DNA from: Cohnella sp. CFH 77786 | Lineage (GTDB): Bacteria; Bacillota; Bacilli; Paenibacillales; Paenibacillaceae | Assembly: GCF_019400745.1 (NCBI RefSeq) | Contig: NZ_WJIB01000012.1 | Coordinates: forward strand, 1-64,000 | Length of the DNA stretch: 64,000 nucleotides | Reading direction: 5' to 3' | Part shown: in pieces, positions 47,488 to 56,562 of the stretch | How positions within the stretch are numbered: position 1 is the stretch's first letter | How the letters are laid out: every line of letters starts with the position of its first letter | Program-made: the position numbers and the translations under genes | Notes under the pieces: generated by a model | The model's database searches: none | Seen by the model: the letters and a program-made list of their open reading frames with translations, nothing else | Told to the model about the DNA's origin: nothing

Positions 47488-49026
47488 CTATACTTTTTTG
47501 CCAAGGAGGGTATTTCGGTAGTCCGTAGGGGCAACGCCGGTCGTTTTTTTGAACACTTTGCTGAAATAATTCGGATCGTTGTAGCCCACCTCGAAGGCGA
47601 TTTCCTTCAGGCTGAATTCCGGGTCGAGCATGAACGTCTTCGCCTTCTCGATGCGGCACTCGGTGAGAAAATCGATATAGTTCACGCCAAGCTGCTCCTT
47701 GAACATCTTGCTGATGTAAAACGGGCTGAGACCGACGCGTTTGGCGATCGTCTCGAGCGATATTTCCTCTTGCGAGTGCTCTTGGATATACCGCTTGATC
47801 TCGTGCACCGCATCGGGTTCCAGACGGCTCCTGTGCGCCTGCGCCGCCTCCTTCATCCGCTCAAGCAGGCATTGCGCCTCCGTACGGAGTTGCCGGTAAT
47901 CCTGCACTTGAAAGGAGAACAGCGGGCGGTCCGCCTCGACCCCCATTTCGAGGAGGGTGCGAAAGACGACCCACAACGATTCCAGCACTCTCTGCTGGAC
48001 TTGAACAAGCCCGGCACCCGCCGTCTCATAACGGCCGATCAACCCCGACACGGCCGCCGCAATCTGATCCCATTCTCCGAAACGGACATGTTCCGGCAAT
48101 CGTTTTTCCGATCGAGTGTCCTCTTTCAAATCCGTTGACGGCGGCATATCTTCGAAGAAACGGTGCCTGGACGGAAGGCCCGGATCTGCCGAGCAGAACA
48201 ACGCTTCCCGATAGGACAGGCGAATTTGCCCGAACGAACCGTACGGATTGCCGATCCCGATAAAACAATCCGTACCGGGCACCCGTTGCTTGACTGCCAG
48301 CAGCTGCTGAACGACTGATGCCGCTTGGGACCGGTAAGACTTCTCCGGTTCCCGGAAGACGATTAACGGGATTTGGCGTCCGGACATGGCCCCGACCCAG
48401 CCATTGCCCAGCTGTCTCATCTTGTCCTTGACGCTCGCGTAGAAGGCATCCGCGGACGAACCCGGCAGAAGCATCATCAGCATGACGAAGGCCTCTTTAG
48501 CCGTCCGTGCGCCGAGCAGCCCGACCATTTCATCCAGGTGCACCTCGTGCACGTGATCGAACAACAGCTGCGTCACGACGTCGGCTTCGACGATCGGCAG
48601 CATTTTCCGAAGCGCGTCCATCTCTTGCGTTCTCGTTTTCCGTTCGGTCCGTTCCCGCTCGATATCGCCCAGCGCTTTGCCGACCGTCTCGATGATTTCG
48701 CCCGCTTTGCTCGGCTTGAGCAAGTAATCTTTCACCCCGAGCTTGAGCGCTTTGCGAGCATATTCGAACGTATCGTAAGCCGTTACCATGATGAACTTGA
48801 TGTCGGGATATTCGGAGCCGATCAACTCCACGGCTTCCAATCCGCTCATGCCCGGCATTTTAATATCCATCAGGACGAGATCGGGCCGATAGGAAGGAAC
48901 CATCTCGACGGCGGCCCTTCCGTTCTTCGCCTGTTCCATGACCAGATCCGGAAACCCTTTGCGCAGAATGGCAATAAGCCCTTCCCGTTCGATCTGTTCG
49001 TCATCCACGATTAACAGCTTGAGCAT
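47488..49026 (-). CDS. YesN-type response regulator (REC-AraC)
   Basis: About 512 residues. A receiver domain at the N-terminus (LLIVDDEQIEREG, phospho-acceptor Asp54 in VLMDIKMPG, the KPS lysine near 105) is joined by a ~270-residue linker to a C-terminal AraC domain. That domain contains ISLETIAKRVGLSPFYISKMFKEQLG and SLKEIAFEVGYNDPNYFSKVFKKTTG. The long linker is usual for YesN proteins. Its start overlaps the kinase gene by 26 bp. Together with the kinase and binding protein upstream it should control sugar uptake genes, most likely xylFGH or chvE-mmsAB on either side. Confidence 0.9.
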   Translation of the reverse strand: MLKLLIVDDEQIEREGLIAILRKGFPDLVMEQAKNGRAAVEMVPSYRPDLVLMDIKMPGMSGLEAVELIGSEYPDIKFIMVTAYDTFEYARKALKLGVKDYLLKPSKAGEIIETVGKALGDIERERTERKTRTQEMDALRKMLPIVEADVVTQLLFDHVHEVHLDEMVGLLGARTAKEAFVMLMMLLPGSSADAFYASVKDKMRQLGNGWVGAMSGRQIPLIVFREPEKSYRSQAASVVQQLLAVKQRVPGTDCFIGIGNPYGSFGQIRLSYREALFCSADPGLPSRHRFFEDMPPSTDLKEDTRSEKRLPEHVRFGEWDQIAAAVSGLIGRYETAGAGLVQVQQRVLESLWVVFRTLLEMGVEADRPLFSFQVQDYRQLRTEAQCLLERMKEAAQAHRSRLEPDAVHEIKRYIQEHSQEEISLETIAKRVGLSPFYISKMFKEQLGVNYIDFLTECRIEKAKTFMLDPEFSLKEIAFEVGYNDPNYFSKVFKKTTGVAPTDYRNTLLGKKV

Positions 49027-50467
49027 CGTATCCGATCCCCCTTTCCTTCGGTAGCTTCAGGATCACTTTGGTGCCGCGGCCAAGTTCGCTCCGGATGTCG
49101 ATTACATCGTCGCGTCCGTAGAATAACCGCAGCCTGCGGACGACATTGCTGAACCCGATCCCCGTGGAATGACCTTCCGCGACAGGAACGCGTTCCTCCA
49201 GAATGTTCCTGATTTTGTCTTCCGGCATGCCTACCCCGTTATCCTCGATCTCCACGATGACCGCGTCTTCCCCGTCCCGTACACGGAAGGTAATCGAACC
49301 GCCTTCCTCCAATGGCTCCACCGCATGAATAACGGCATTCTCGATGATCGGCTGCAGCGTCAGCCCCGGAAGCTGGACATGAAAGCAAGACCTGTCCGTT
49401 TCCTGTACGAACCGCAGGCGATCGGTGAATCGGGCCTTTTGGATGTCGATATATTGAAGAATCACTTTGACCTCGTCGTACAAGGAGACGGAACGATCCA
49501 ACCGCTTCAGGTTGTACCGGAGCAGTCCGGCGACGCTGGCCAGCAAATCGCTCGTTTCCTCCGACCCTTCCAGATAAGCTTTTTTGGATAACGTATCGAG
49601 CGTATTGAACAGAAAGTGCGGGTTGATTTGACTTTGCAGGCTTCGCAGCTGGCTTTCTTGAAGCAACAGCTTGTTCTTCTGCAGTTCGCTTTCCAATTGG
49701 GCTTTCTGCTGAATTTCCGAGATCAGATTGTTGATGTTGATCCGCATCCGGTCGAACGTTTTGGCGAGGAAGGAGATTTCATCGTTCGAGGGAACTTCGA
49801 TCTCCAGGTCGAACCTCCCGCGCGACAGCTCCTTGGCCGCCATCGTCAGTTTCTGTATCGGACGGGTGATGCTCAGCGAAAACCAATAAGTAAACACAAG
49901 CAGCAAGACGGTGATGAGGGCGAGCATCCACAGCCCCAGCTTCTTCAGTTCTTCCGATTGCTCGATGATGCCCCGGTAAAACTGGTCGTACGTTTTCAAT
50001 TCCTTGTCCAGCAGCGTGAGCGTCGTATCGGAGATATAGTTCGAGAACCGCGTCGCTTCCGTAAAGTAGTTCAGGGAATCCTCGTTGTTCTTCTCGTCCG
50101 CCGACTTGACCGAGCGGTTCGTCGATTCGACGAAACTGTCGATGAGATTCACGTAATTGGTCAACGTAAAGGCGTTCCCGCCGTTCTGCAGCCTGGAGAT
50201 TTGGCCCTGCGCCTCCTGCAGCCTCCGCTTGCTCTCGTTCAGCTCGCCCAAATGCAGCTGGGACGGATCTTGCAAATAATTGTTGAGCGCCGTCACCATC
50301 CGATTGCTGGTGGCGGTCACCTCATTCATTTGCAAGTAGCGCTGCAAGATTCGGTTGTATTGATCCTGCGTCTTCTGATTGTAATAAATGAGAACGACCC
50401 ATATGAGCACCATGATAAACAAGACGATGGCCGATAGCGTCAAAATCTTTTTCTGGATGCTGTTCAT
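49001..50467 (-). CDS. YesM-type sensor histidine kinase
   Basis: About 488 residues. An N-terminal helix (VLFIMVLIWVVLIYY), an extracellular helical region (35-185), a second helix near 190-210, and HAMP (LSITRPIQKLTMAAKELSRGRFD). The kinase core is the His_kinase (LytS/YesM) type: the phospho-histidine lies in QSQINPHFLFNTLDTLS. The ATPase shows PIIENAVIHAVEPL, DNGVGMPEDK and GIGFSNVVRRL. The extracellular part is too small for a sugar pocket, so it probably reads the neighbouring binding protein. The start overlaps the binding-protein stop by 4 bp. Confidence 0.9.
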   Translation of the reverse strand: MNSIQKKILTLSAIVLFIMVLIWVVLIYYNQKTQDQYNRILQRYLQMNEVTATSNRMVTALNNYLQDPSQLHLGELNESKRRLQEAQGQISRLQNGGNAFTLTNYVNLIDSFVESTNRSVKSADEKNNEDSLNYFTEATRFSNYISDTTLTLLDKELKTYDQFYRGIIEQSEELKKLGLWMLALITVLLLVFTYWFSLSITRPIQKLTMAAKELSRGRFDLEIEVPSNDEISFLAKTFDRMRININNLISEIQQKAQLESELQKNKLLLQESQLRSLQSQINPHFLFNTLDTLSKKAYLEGSEETSDLLASVAGLLRYNLKRLDRSVSLYDEVKVILQYIDIQKARFTDRLRFVQETDRSCFHVQLPGLTLQPIIENAVIHAVEPLEEGGSITFRVRDGEDAVIVEIEDNGVGMPEDKIRNILEERVPVAEGHSTGIGFSNVVRRLRLFYGRDDVIDIRSELGRGTKVILKLPKERGIGYDAQAVNRG

Positions 50468-51441
50468 CGGAGATCCTCCGCCCGCAGCATACGGATATCC
50501 GTGAAGTAACCGTTATAATCGAGCGGGAACGATTCTCCCTTTAACCATTGGATCATCAGCTTCACGCTCAGTTCCCCCATCCTGTCGGGAGACTGCTCGA
50601 TCAAGGCGTCGATTTTCCCTAGTTTCAACAGCCTTAACGTCTCCGGGCTGTCGTCGAACGAATAGACGTGATACTTCTCCACCTTGGCGCGTTTGTCGAT
50701 CTCCTGGATCATCGCGCCGGCGTTATTGGCCGCAACGGCAATGAAAGCATCGACATTCGGCTCTTTGTTCATGATCTCGTTCGTCTTCTGGACGACCTCC
50801 TCCCTCGTTTCGCCCGCGGTCACCACTTCGGTTCGGATGTTCGGATAAGCTTTCAAAATATCCAGAATGCCGCTAATGCGCCGACGCTGATAGTCTTCTT
50901 CCCGATTGGAGCCCATCAACACGACATGGCCTGCGGTACCCATATCGGACAGCAGCCGCCTGCCGATCATTTGGCCCGCTTTGTAATGGTCGGATCCGAC
51001 ATACGTTCGGCGTAGGCTCTCCTCCATCGGCACATCATTGGCGACGGTAATGACCGGGATTCCTTTTTCGGCCGCTTTGACGGTTGTCAGCCGATTGAAT
51101 TCTTCCTCTTCCAATCCCTGCACGATGATGCCGTCTACATGAGATGCGATGGCGATTTCGATTTTCTTCAGGAAATCCTCCCGATTCTTGCCGTAGCTCC
51201 CCCACACCTCGAGGCCCGCACCGTTTTGCTTGGCTGCCTGAAGCGCCCCGGTCCCCACCTTGTTCCAGAACGGGGTGTCCAATTCCTGCGTAATCAAGAC
51301 GAGCCGGTATCGTGGAGGCGTACCTCCGGATTGGGCAGGTACGGTCAAGTCGTAATGGAACACTTTGATGAAGGAGCTCAGAGTAAAGTAAAAGAGGACC
51401 ACGCATAAGGCGGACACGAGCAGGATCACCAGTTTACGCAA
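50464..51441 (-). CDS. membrane-anchored sugar-binding protein of a three-component sensor
   Basis: About 325 residues. One N-terminal hydrophobic helix without a lipobox keeps it in the membrane. The rest is a type 1 periplasmic-binding fold (YRLVLITQELDTPFWNKVGTGALQAAKQNG, GIIVQGLEEEEFNRL, TYVGSDHYKAGQMIGRRLL, NVDAFIAVAANNAGAMIQEI). It is short and unlike an importer component. Gene order binding protein-kinase-regulator matches the XylFII-LytS type in Clostridium beijerinckii, in which the binding protein senses xylose for the kinase. Analogous role inferred; ligand not known. Confidence 0.85.
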   Translation of the reverse strand: MRKLVILLVSALCVVLFYFTLSSFIKVFHYDLTVPAQSGGTPPRYRLVLITQELDTPFWNKVGTGALQAAKQNGAGLEVWGSYGKNREDFLKKIEIAIASHVDGIIVQGLEEEEFNRLTTVKAAEKGIPVITVANDVPMEESLRRTYVGSDHYKAGQMIGRRLLSDMGTAGHVVLMGSNREEDYQRRRISGILDILKAYPNIRTEVVTAGETREEVVQKTNEIMNKEPNVDAFIAVAANNAGAMIQEIDKRAKVEKYHVYSFDDSPETLRLLKLGKIDALIEQSPDRMGELSVKLMIQWLKGESFPLDYNGYFTDIRMLRAEDLR

Positions 51442-51567
51442 GACGCTTCCCTTCCCTTTCCGCTGTTAACGCTTCCATTTCGATATACTCTAACATAGCA
51501 AATGTGCTGCCGGGTTGTCCTCCTTTATTTTTGCGGTTCCATCACATTCGCCGACCCGGAGCCATAA

Positions 51568-51594
51568 GCAAAAAAGACTCCCCGAGAGGAGTCC
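51568..51594 (-). terminator. intrinsic terminator of the chvE-mmsAB operon
   Basis: GACTCC (51576-51581) pairs with GGAGTC (51588-51593) around a six-base loop, and on the minus strand six or more T follow (51570-51575). It lies 27 bp after the permease gene and separates this operon from the sensor genes. Confidence 0.75.
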
Positions 51595-51620
51595 GGAAAC
51601 GATCGTGCCGCGGCGGTGCG

Positions 51621-52784
51621 TTAAACGGCGTTCTTTTTCTTGTTGTAAATATCGAAAGCGACGGCGAGCATAAGCACGAGCCCTTTAATGACTTGCTGCC
51701 TGTCGATGCCGATGCCCATGATCGACATGCCGTTGTTCATGACGGCCATGACGAGACCGCCGATGATCGCTCCCATTACGCTTCCGATACCGCCGGATGC
51801 GGACGCCCCCCCGATGAACGAGGCCGCGATCGCGTCAAGCTCGAAGTTGACTCCGGCCTTCGGCGTGGCCGCGTTCAATCGGGCGGCGAAGATCAGGCCG
51901 GACAAGGCGGAGAGAACGCCCATGTTGACGAACACCCAGAACGTGACGCGTTTCGTCTTGACGCCGGACAGCATGGCCGCTTTCTCGTTGCCGCCGAGCG
52001 CATAGGTGTGGCGGCCCATGACGGTCTTCTTCATGACGAACGAGTACACGACGACGAGCACGAACAGGATTATGAGAATGAACGGAATCCCTTTATACTG
52101 GGCCAGCACATACGTGAACAAGTTGATGACGGCTGCGATGGCGACAAGCTTCGCGTAAAACAAGGGCAGCGGCAGAACGTCGAAGCCGTATTTCTGCTGG
52201 GTGCGGCGATCCCGAATTTCCTGAAGAATGGTTAATATCGACAAACCGATACCGAGCACGATCGACAGTGTGTGCAGCTTTCCGTCGCCAAAGTCCGGCA
52301 GAAAACCGTTGCTCATTTTCTGGAAGAGCTTCGGAAACGGGGCGATCGATTGACCATCCAGAACGTCCATCGTCAGACCGCGGAAAATCAACATGCCTGC
52401 CAGCGTTACGATAAACGAGGGGATCTTCATATACGCGATCCAGAATCCTTGCCAAGCTCCCACAAGTCCCCCGATAATGAGGGACAGCACGATCACGACG
52501 TAGAACGGCATGCCGTAATCGACCATCATGACGGCGGCAACCGCACCGACGAACGCGGCGACCGACCCGACCGACAAATCGATATGGCCGGTAATGATGA
52601 CCATGACCATGCCGATCGCGAGCACCAGGATGAAGCTGTACTGCTGAATAATGTTCGTGACGTTGAGCGGCTTCAGCAGAATGCCGTCCGTCATAATCTG
52701 GAACAGCACGGTGATCGCCACGAGCGCGACGATCATGCCGTACTGCCGGACATTGCTTTTGAACATGCTTTTCAAGACATCCAT
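51621..52784 (-). CDS. mmsB: multiple-sugar ABC transporter permease (MmsB/GguB-like)
   Basis: About 387 residues with about ten membrane helices. LAIGMVMVIITGHIDLSVGSVAAFVGAVAAVMM is the CUT2 permease signature; GGNEKAAMLSGVKTKRVTFWVFVN and GGASASGGIGSVMGAIIGGLVMAVMNNGMSIMG follow. The length and the SGVKTKRV block agree with MmsB/GguB, the permease that works with ChvE and imports arabinose, galactose, xylose or glucose. AAGGGGGAGTG precedes ATG 52784, 4 bp after the ATPase stop. Confidence 0.88.
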   Translation of the reverse strand: MDVLKSMFKSNVRQYGMIVALVAITVLFQIMTDGILLKPLNVTNIIQQYSFILVLAIGMVMVIITGHIDLSVGSVAAFVGAVAAVMMVDYGMPFYVVIVLSLIIGGLVGAWQGFWIAYMKIPSFIVTLAGMLIFRGLTMDVLDGQSIAPFPKLFQKMSNGFLPDFGDGKLHTLSIVLGIGLSILTILQEIRDRRTQQKYGFDVLPLPLFYAKLVAIAAVINLFTYVLAQYKGIPFILIILFVLVVVYSFVMKKTVMGRHTYALGGNEKAAMLSGVKTKRVTFWVFVNMGVLSALSGLIFAARLNAATPKAGVNFELDAIAASFIGGASASGGIGSVMGAIIGGLVMAVMNNGMSIMGIGIDRQQVIKGLVLMLAVAFDIYNKKKNAV

Positions 52785-52788
52785 CGTG

Positions 52789-54318
52789 TCACTCCCCCTT
52801 GCCTTTCGTCATGTATCTCATCAATTTCTCCTGCGTCGCGTCCTTGCGGTTCACTTCCCCGGTGATCCGCCCCTCGCTCATGATGTAGACGCGGTCGCAT
52901 AAGCCGAGAATTTCCGGCAGCTCCGACGAAATGACGAGCACTCCTTTGCCTTCCGCGGCCAGCTGGTTAATGATCGTGTAAATTTCGTACTTGGCTCCGA
53001 CATCGATGCCGCGGGTCGGCTCGTCCAGGATCAAAATGTCCGGTTCGGAAAAAATCCATTTGCTGAGCACGACCTTCTGCTGGTTGCCTCCGCTCAGATT
53101 GCCCGTTTTCTGCAGGACGCTCGGCGTCTTGATATTCATCTTCTTCCGGAACGTCTCGGAGACGACGACTTCTTCGTTTTCGTTGACGACGGCGCGGCGG
53201 GAAATTTTGTTCAAGTTCGCCAGCGAGATATTGCGCTTGATGTCGTCGATCAAGATGAGGCCGTACTGTTTCCGGTCTTCGGTTACGTAGGCGACGCCGT
53301 TATCGATCGCGTCGCTGATCGAGCGGTACTGCACTTCGCGCCCGTCCTTCACGATTTGCCCGCTTATGTTGCGGCCGTAAGACCGGCCGAAAATGCTCAT
53401 CGCAAGCTCAGTCCGTCCGGCACCCATGAGCCCCGCAATCCCGACGATTTCGCCCCGGCGAATATGCATATGAACGTTGTCGATCACTTTCCGGTCGTGC
53501 TGCGGATGGTATACCGTCCAATTTTTCACTTCGAAAATCGTCTCGCCGATCTGGGGAACGCGTTCGGGATAGCGCTGCGTCAAATCGCGGCCGACCATCC
53601 CTTTGATGATCCGGTCCTCGGTCACTTCGTCCGCGCGCATGTCGAGCGTTTCAATCGTTTTTCCGTCGCGCAAAATCGTTATGGAATCCGCCACTTTGGC
53701 GATTTCGTTCAATTTGTGGGAAATGATAATCGAGGAGATGCCTTGTCCCTTCAATTGAAGGATCAGCTTCAGCAAGTTCTCGCTGTCTTCCTCGTTAAGC
53801 GCAGCCGTCGGTTCGTCCAGGATGAGCAGCTTCACTTTCTTGGACAACGCCTTGGCGATTTCGACGAGCTGCTGTTTGCCTACGCCGAGACTCGTGATGA
53901 GCGTGTTCGGATTTTCGTTCAATCCGACGGTCGCGAGCAACTCTCTCGTCCGTACGATCGTTTCGTTCCAGTCGATGATGCCGTTTCGCTTTTGTTCGTT
54001 CCCAAGAAAAATGTTTTCCGCGATCGACAAATAAGGGATCAAAGCCAGCTCCTGATGGATAATAACGATACCCAAGCTTTCGCTTTGCTTGATGTCCTTG
54101 AACTCGCACGTCTGCCCTTTGAACAGGATGTCGCCCTCATACGAGCCATGAGGATAGACGCCGCTCAGCACTTTCATGAGCGTGGACTTGCCGGCTCCGT
54201 TCTCGCCGCACAGGGCGTGAATTTCGCCTTCCTTGACTTTCAGATTCACGTTCTCCAGCGCTTTGACGCCGGGGAAAGTTTTCGTGATGCCGCGCATTTC
54301 CAGGATTTCGCCTGCCAT
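52789..54318 (-). CDS. mmsA: multiple-sugar ABC transporter ATP-binding protein (MmsA/GguA-like)
   Basis: About 509 residues, two ATPase halves. First: [41 protein letters not shown]. Second: [45 protein letters not shown]. Highly similar in layout to the XylG-like ATPase at 42854-44374, but clearly a separate paralogue. It energises the permease encoded just downstream. GGCCGGGTGA precedes ATG 54318. A long hairpin separates it from the binding-protein gene. Confidence 0.9.
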   Translation of the reverse strand: MAGEILEMRGITKTFPGVKALENVNLKVKEGEIHALCGENGAGKSTLMKVLSGVYPHGSYEGDILFKGQTCEFKDIKQSESLGIVIIHQELALIPYLSIAENIFLGNEQKRNGIIDWNETIVRTRELLATVGLNENPNTLITSLGVGKQQLVEIAKALSKKVKLLILDEPTAALNEEDSENLLKLILQLKGQGISSIIISHKLNEIAKVADSITILRDGKTIETLDMRADEVTEDRIIKGMVGRDLTQRYPERVPQIGETIFEVKNWTVYHPQHDRKVIDNVHMHIRRGEIVGIAGLMGAGRTELAMSIFGRSYGRNISGQIVKDGREVQYRSISDAIDNGVAYVTEDRKQYGLILIDDIKRNISLANLNKISRRAVVNENEEVVVSETFRKKMNIKTPSVLQKTGNLSGGNQQKVVLSKWIFSEPDILILDEPTRGIDVGAKYEIYTIINQLAAEGKGVLVISSELPEILGLCDRVYIMSEGRITGEVNRKDATQEKLMRYMTKGKGE

Positions 54319-54354
54319 ACGTTCACCCGGCCTTTCCTTTGAAATTGCGTATAA

Positions 54355-54388
54355 ATTTCGCGACGGCCGCTGCCGGCCGTCACGAAAT
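54355..54388 (-). promoter_or_regulatory. intercistronic hairpin between chvE-like and mmsA-like genes
   Basis: ATTTCG plus GACGGCCG pairs with CGGCCGTC plus CGAAAT across one mismatch, with loop CTGC. No T run. Same position and type as the hairpin between xylF and xylG. Confidence 0.65.
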
Positions 54389-54400
54389 CTTTCCGTATCC

Positions 54401-55525
54401 TTATTTCAGTTGATCTTCGGTGTAGTAGCCGCTGTCGACGAGAATTTGTTTGTAGTTGGATTTATCGACGGAAACCGGAACGAGCAGGTAGGACGGAACG
54501 ACTTTGACGCCGTTGTTGTACGTTTTCTCGTCGTTGATTTCCGGCTTCTTGCCGTTCAGTACCGCATCCGCCATGTTAACCGCCACTTTCGCAAGCTCGC
54601 GGGTATCTTTGAATACCGTCGAAGTTTGCTCGCCGGCGATGATCGATTTCACCGAAGCGACCTCCGCATCCTGGCCGGAAGTGACCGGCAGCGGTTTGTC
54701 GGCCGTGCCGTAGCCAACGCCTTTCAGCGAGGACAGGATACCGATCGTGATGCCGTCGTACGGCGACAGGACTGCGTCTACGTTAGCGGAAGTGTAGTGG
54801 GCGGAAAGCAAGTTGTCCATCCGGGATTGGGCTACGCCGCCGTCCCAACGAAGCGTTGCGACTTGATCGAATTTCGTCTGGCCGGATTTGACGACCAGCT
54901 TGCCGCTGTCGATGTAAGGCTGCAGCACGCTCATCGCGCCGTCGAAGAAGAAGTAAGCGTTGTTGTCGTCCGGGGATCCGGCAAACAGCTCGATGTTGAA
55001 AGGACCTTTGCCATCTTTCAGGCCGAGCTTCTCTTCGATATAGGAAGCTTGCAGGACGCCGACTTTGAAGTTATCGAACGTTGCATAGTAATCGACGTGT
55101 TCGGTTTTCTTGATCAGACGGTCGTAAGCGATGACCGGAATTTTCGCGTCGGCCGCTTTTTGCAGCACGTCGGTCAACGATTCGCCGTCGATGGCGGCGA
55201 TAACGAGAAGCTTAACGCCTTTGGTGATCATGTTCTCGATTTGGGAGACTTGGTTCTCGATGACGTCTTCGCCGTATTGAAGGTCCGTCTTGTAACCGAG
55301 CTTTTCGAACTCCTTCACCATGTTGGCGCCGTCGTTCACCCAACGCTCGGACGATTTGGTCGGCATCGAGATTCCGATCGTACCCTTGTCTCCGCCGCCC
55401 GCTGCTGCGCTGGAAGACGCCGCGCTTTCGCTCGGGGACGCCGCTCCTTCGTTTTTGCTCCCGCCGCAAGCCGCAAGCGCGAACACAAGCGCGATCATGA
55501 GGGCGACTGTCAGTACTTTTTTCAC
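54401..55525 (-). CDS. chvE: multiple-sugar-binding lipoprotein (ChvE-like)
   Basis: About 374 residues. Lipoprotein signal peptide ending in [10 protein letters not shown]. The mature protein is a ChvE/GguA-system binding protein: [90 protein letters not shown] and [28 protein letters not shown]. ChvE proteins bind several aldoses (arabinose, galactose, glucose, xylose). GTG 55525 is chosen because GAAGGGGAG lies 6 bases upstream; an ATG 18 bases earlier overlaps that site. First gene of the operon. Confidence 0.88.
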   Translation of the reverse strand: MKKVLTVALMIALVFALAACGGSKNEGAASPSESAASSSAAAGGGDKGTIGISMPTKSSERWVNDGANMVKEFEKLGYKTDLQYGEDVIENQVSQIENMITKGVKLLVIAAIDGESLTDVLQKAADAKIPVIAYDRLIKKTEHVDYYATFDNFKVGVLQASYIEEKLGLKDGKGPFNIELFAGSPDDNNAYFFFDGAMSVLQPYIDSGKLVVKSGQTKFDQVATLRWDGGVAQSRMDNLLSAHYTSANVDAVLSPYDGITIGILSSLKGVGYGTADKPLPVTSGQDAEVASVKSIIAGEQTSTVFKDTRELAKVAVNMADAVLNGKKPEINDEKTYNNGVKVVPSYLLVPVSVDKSNYKQILVDSGYYTEDQLK

Positions 55526-55914
55526 TTCAAACTCCCCTTCCATATGGTCTGGTATGACTGTACCACGGAGGAGGAGAGCCCGTCTTTTGACGAAATCGAC
55601 AACTTTTTTTAAAAACATAACCTTTCTTGCGGAGCAAGTGGGGTTGGCGGGGTGAGATGGGAGCCTATGCGGTTGTGATTTCCCACGCTGCCCCGTCATC
55701 ATCGGTGAAGGCGCGTATCGTATGTGACAAAGAGCGCTGGCGCAACCTCATCTTTGGATGTGATGGTGATGAGCAACAGCGTTATTTCGCCATCGTTGAA
55801 GCTGCGCCGAAACACCAACGTCGAGAAACGGCGTCATGTCACTTCTAACGCCTGGTGCCTGCCGGGGGTGAGATACGCTCGCGAGAAGGGCTTAACGTAC
55901 GGAAACGGAGGTGC

Positions 55915-56035
55915 GCCAAGCGTCGGAGTCAACTTTCTTCCCTTCCGGGCGCCGGAGCAAATTTCTTCCCTTACTCGTCGAAACCCCGTCCAAGCGCCGG
56001 AGTAAAGTAATTATCTTCTCTTTCTCGTCCGAAAA
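55915..56035. repeat. imperfect direct repeats of a GCGCCGGAG-TTCTTCCCTT motif
   Basis: Three decayed copies built on AAGCGTCGGAGTCAACTTTC, GCGCCGGAGCAAATTTCTTC and GCGCCGGAGTAAAGTAATTA, each followed by a TTCTTCCC-like block, precede array 3. No gene is recognised in 55526-56045. Confidence 0.5.
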
Positions 56036-56045
56036 CCCATCTAGG

Positions 56046-56345
56046 CGAATTAAGCTCGCGGGAGGAGCTTAACGTGCGGGTACGGGGGTGCGGATGATGA
56101 GTTAAGCTCGCGGGAGGAGCTTAACGCGCGGGTACGGGGGTGCGGATGATGAGTTAAGCTCGCGGGAGGAGCTTAACGTGCGGATACGGGGGTGCGGATG
56201 ATGAGTTAAGCTCGCGGGAGGAGCTTAACGTGCGGGTACGAGGTACGGATGATGAGTTAAGCTCGCGGGAGGAGCTTAACGTGCGGTACGGGGGTGCGGA
56301 TGATGAGTTAAGCTCGCGGGAGGAGCTTAACGTGCGGGTACGACC
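56046..56345. repeat. tandem array 3: six 52-bp units with a hairpin core
   Basis: Units start at 56050, 56102, 56154, 56206, 56257 and 56308 (52 or 51 bp). Each holds GTTAAGCTC-GCGGGAG-GAGCTTAAC, a perfect 9-bp inverted repeat (in the first unit the outer base differs), followed by a GTGCGGGTACGGGGGTGCGG-type spacer. The arms are invariant across units even where the spacer changes. Read on the other strand the hairpin is nearly that of array 2. Confidence 0.9.
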
Positions 56346-56394
56346 CGATGTAGATACGTTGTACAGTAAACGTTATTACGCGCCGCCGGGGGGG

Positions 56395-56562
56395 AGCACT
56401 TTGACAGCCAGCCGACACTCAAAACCGCAGGCAGACACTCCCCCCCAGCCGACGCTCCCCCCCAGCCGACGCTCAAACCCGCAGGCAGACGCTCAAACTC
56501 GCAAATCACCGCTCATTTCCGCCGACTGCCTCTTAAGCCGCTCAATCCCGCAACCTGACCGA
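56395..56562. repeat. imperfect CAGCCGACGCTC / CAGGCAGACGCTC repeats
   Basis: CAGCCGACACTC, CAGGCAGACACTC, CAGCCGACGCTC (twice) and CAGGCAGACGCTC follow one another over ~110 bp, with runs of C between. No gene is seen before the regulator at 56563. Confidence 0.55.

Noticed and set aside
55627..55848. Short plus-strand frame after the chvE-like promoter
   Set aside because: No ribosome binding site and no similarity; most likely intergenic.
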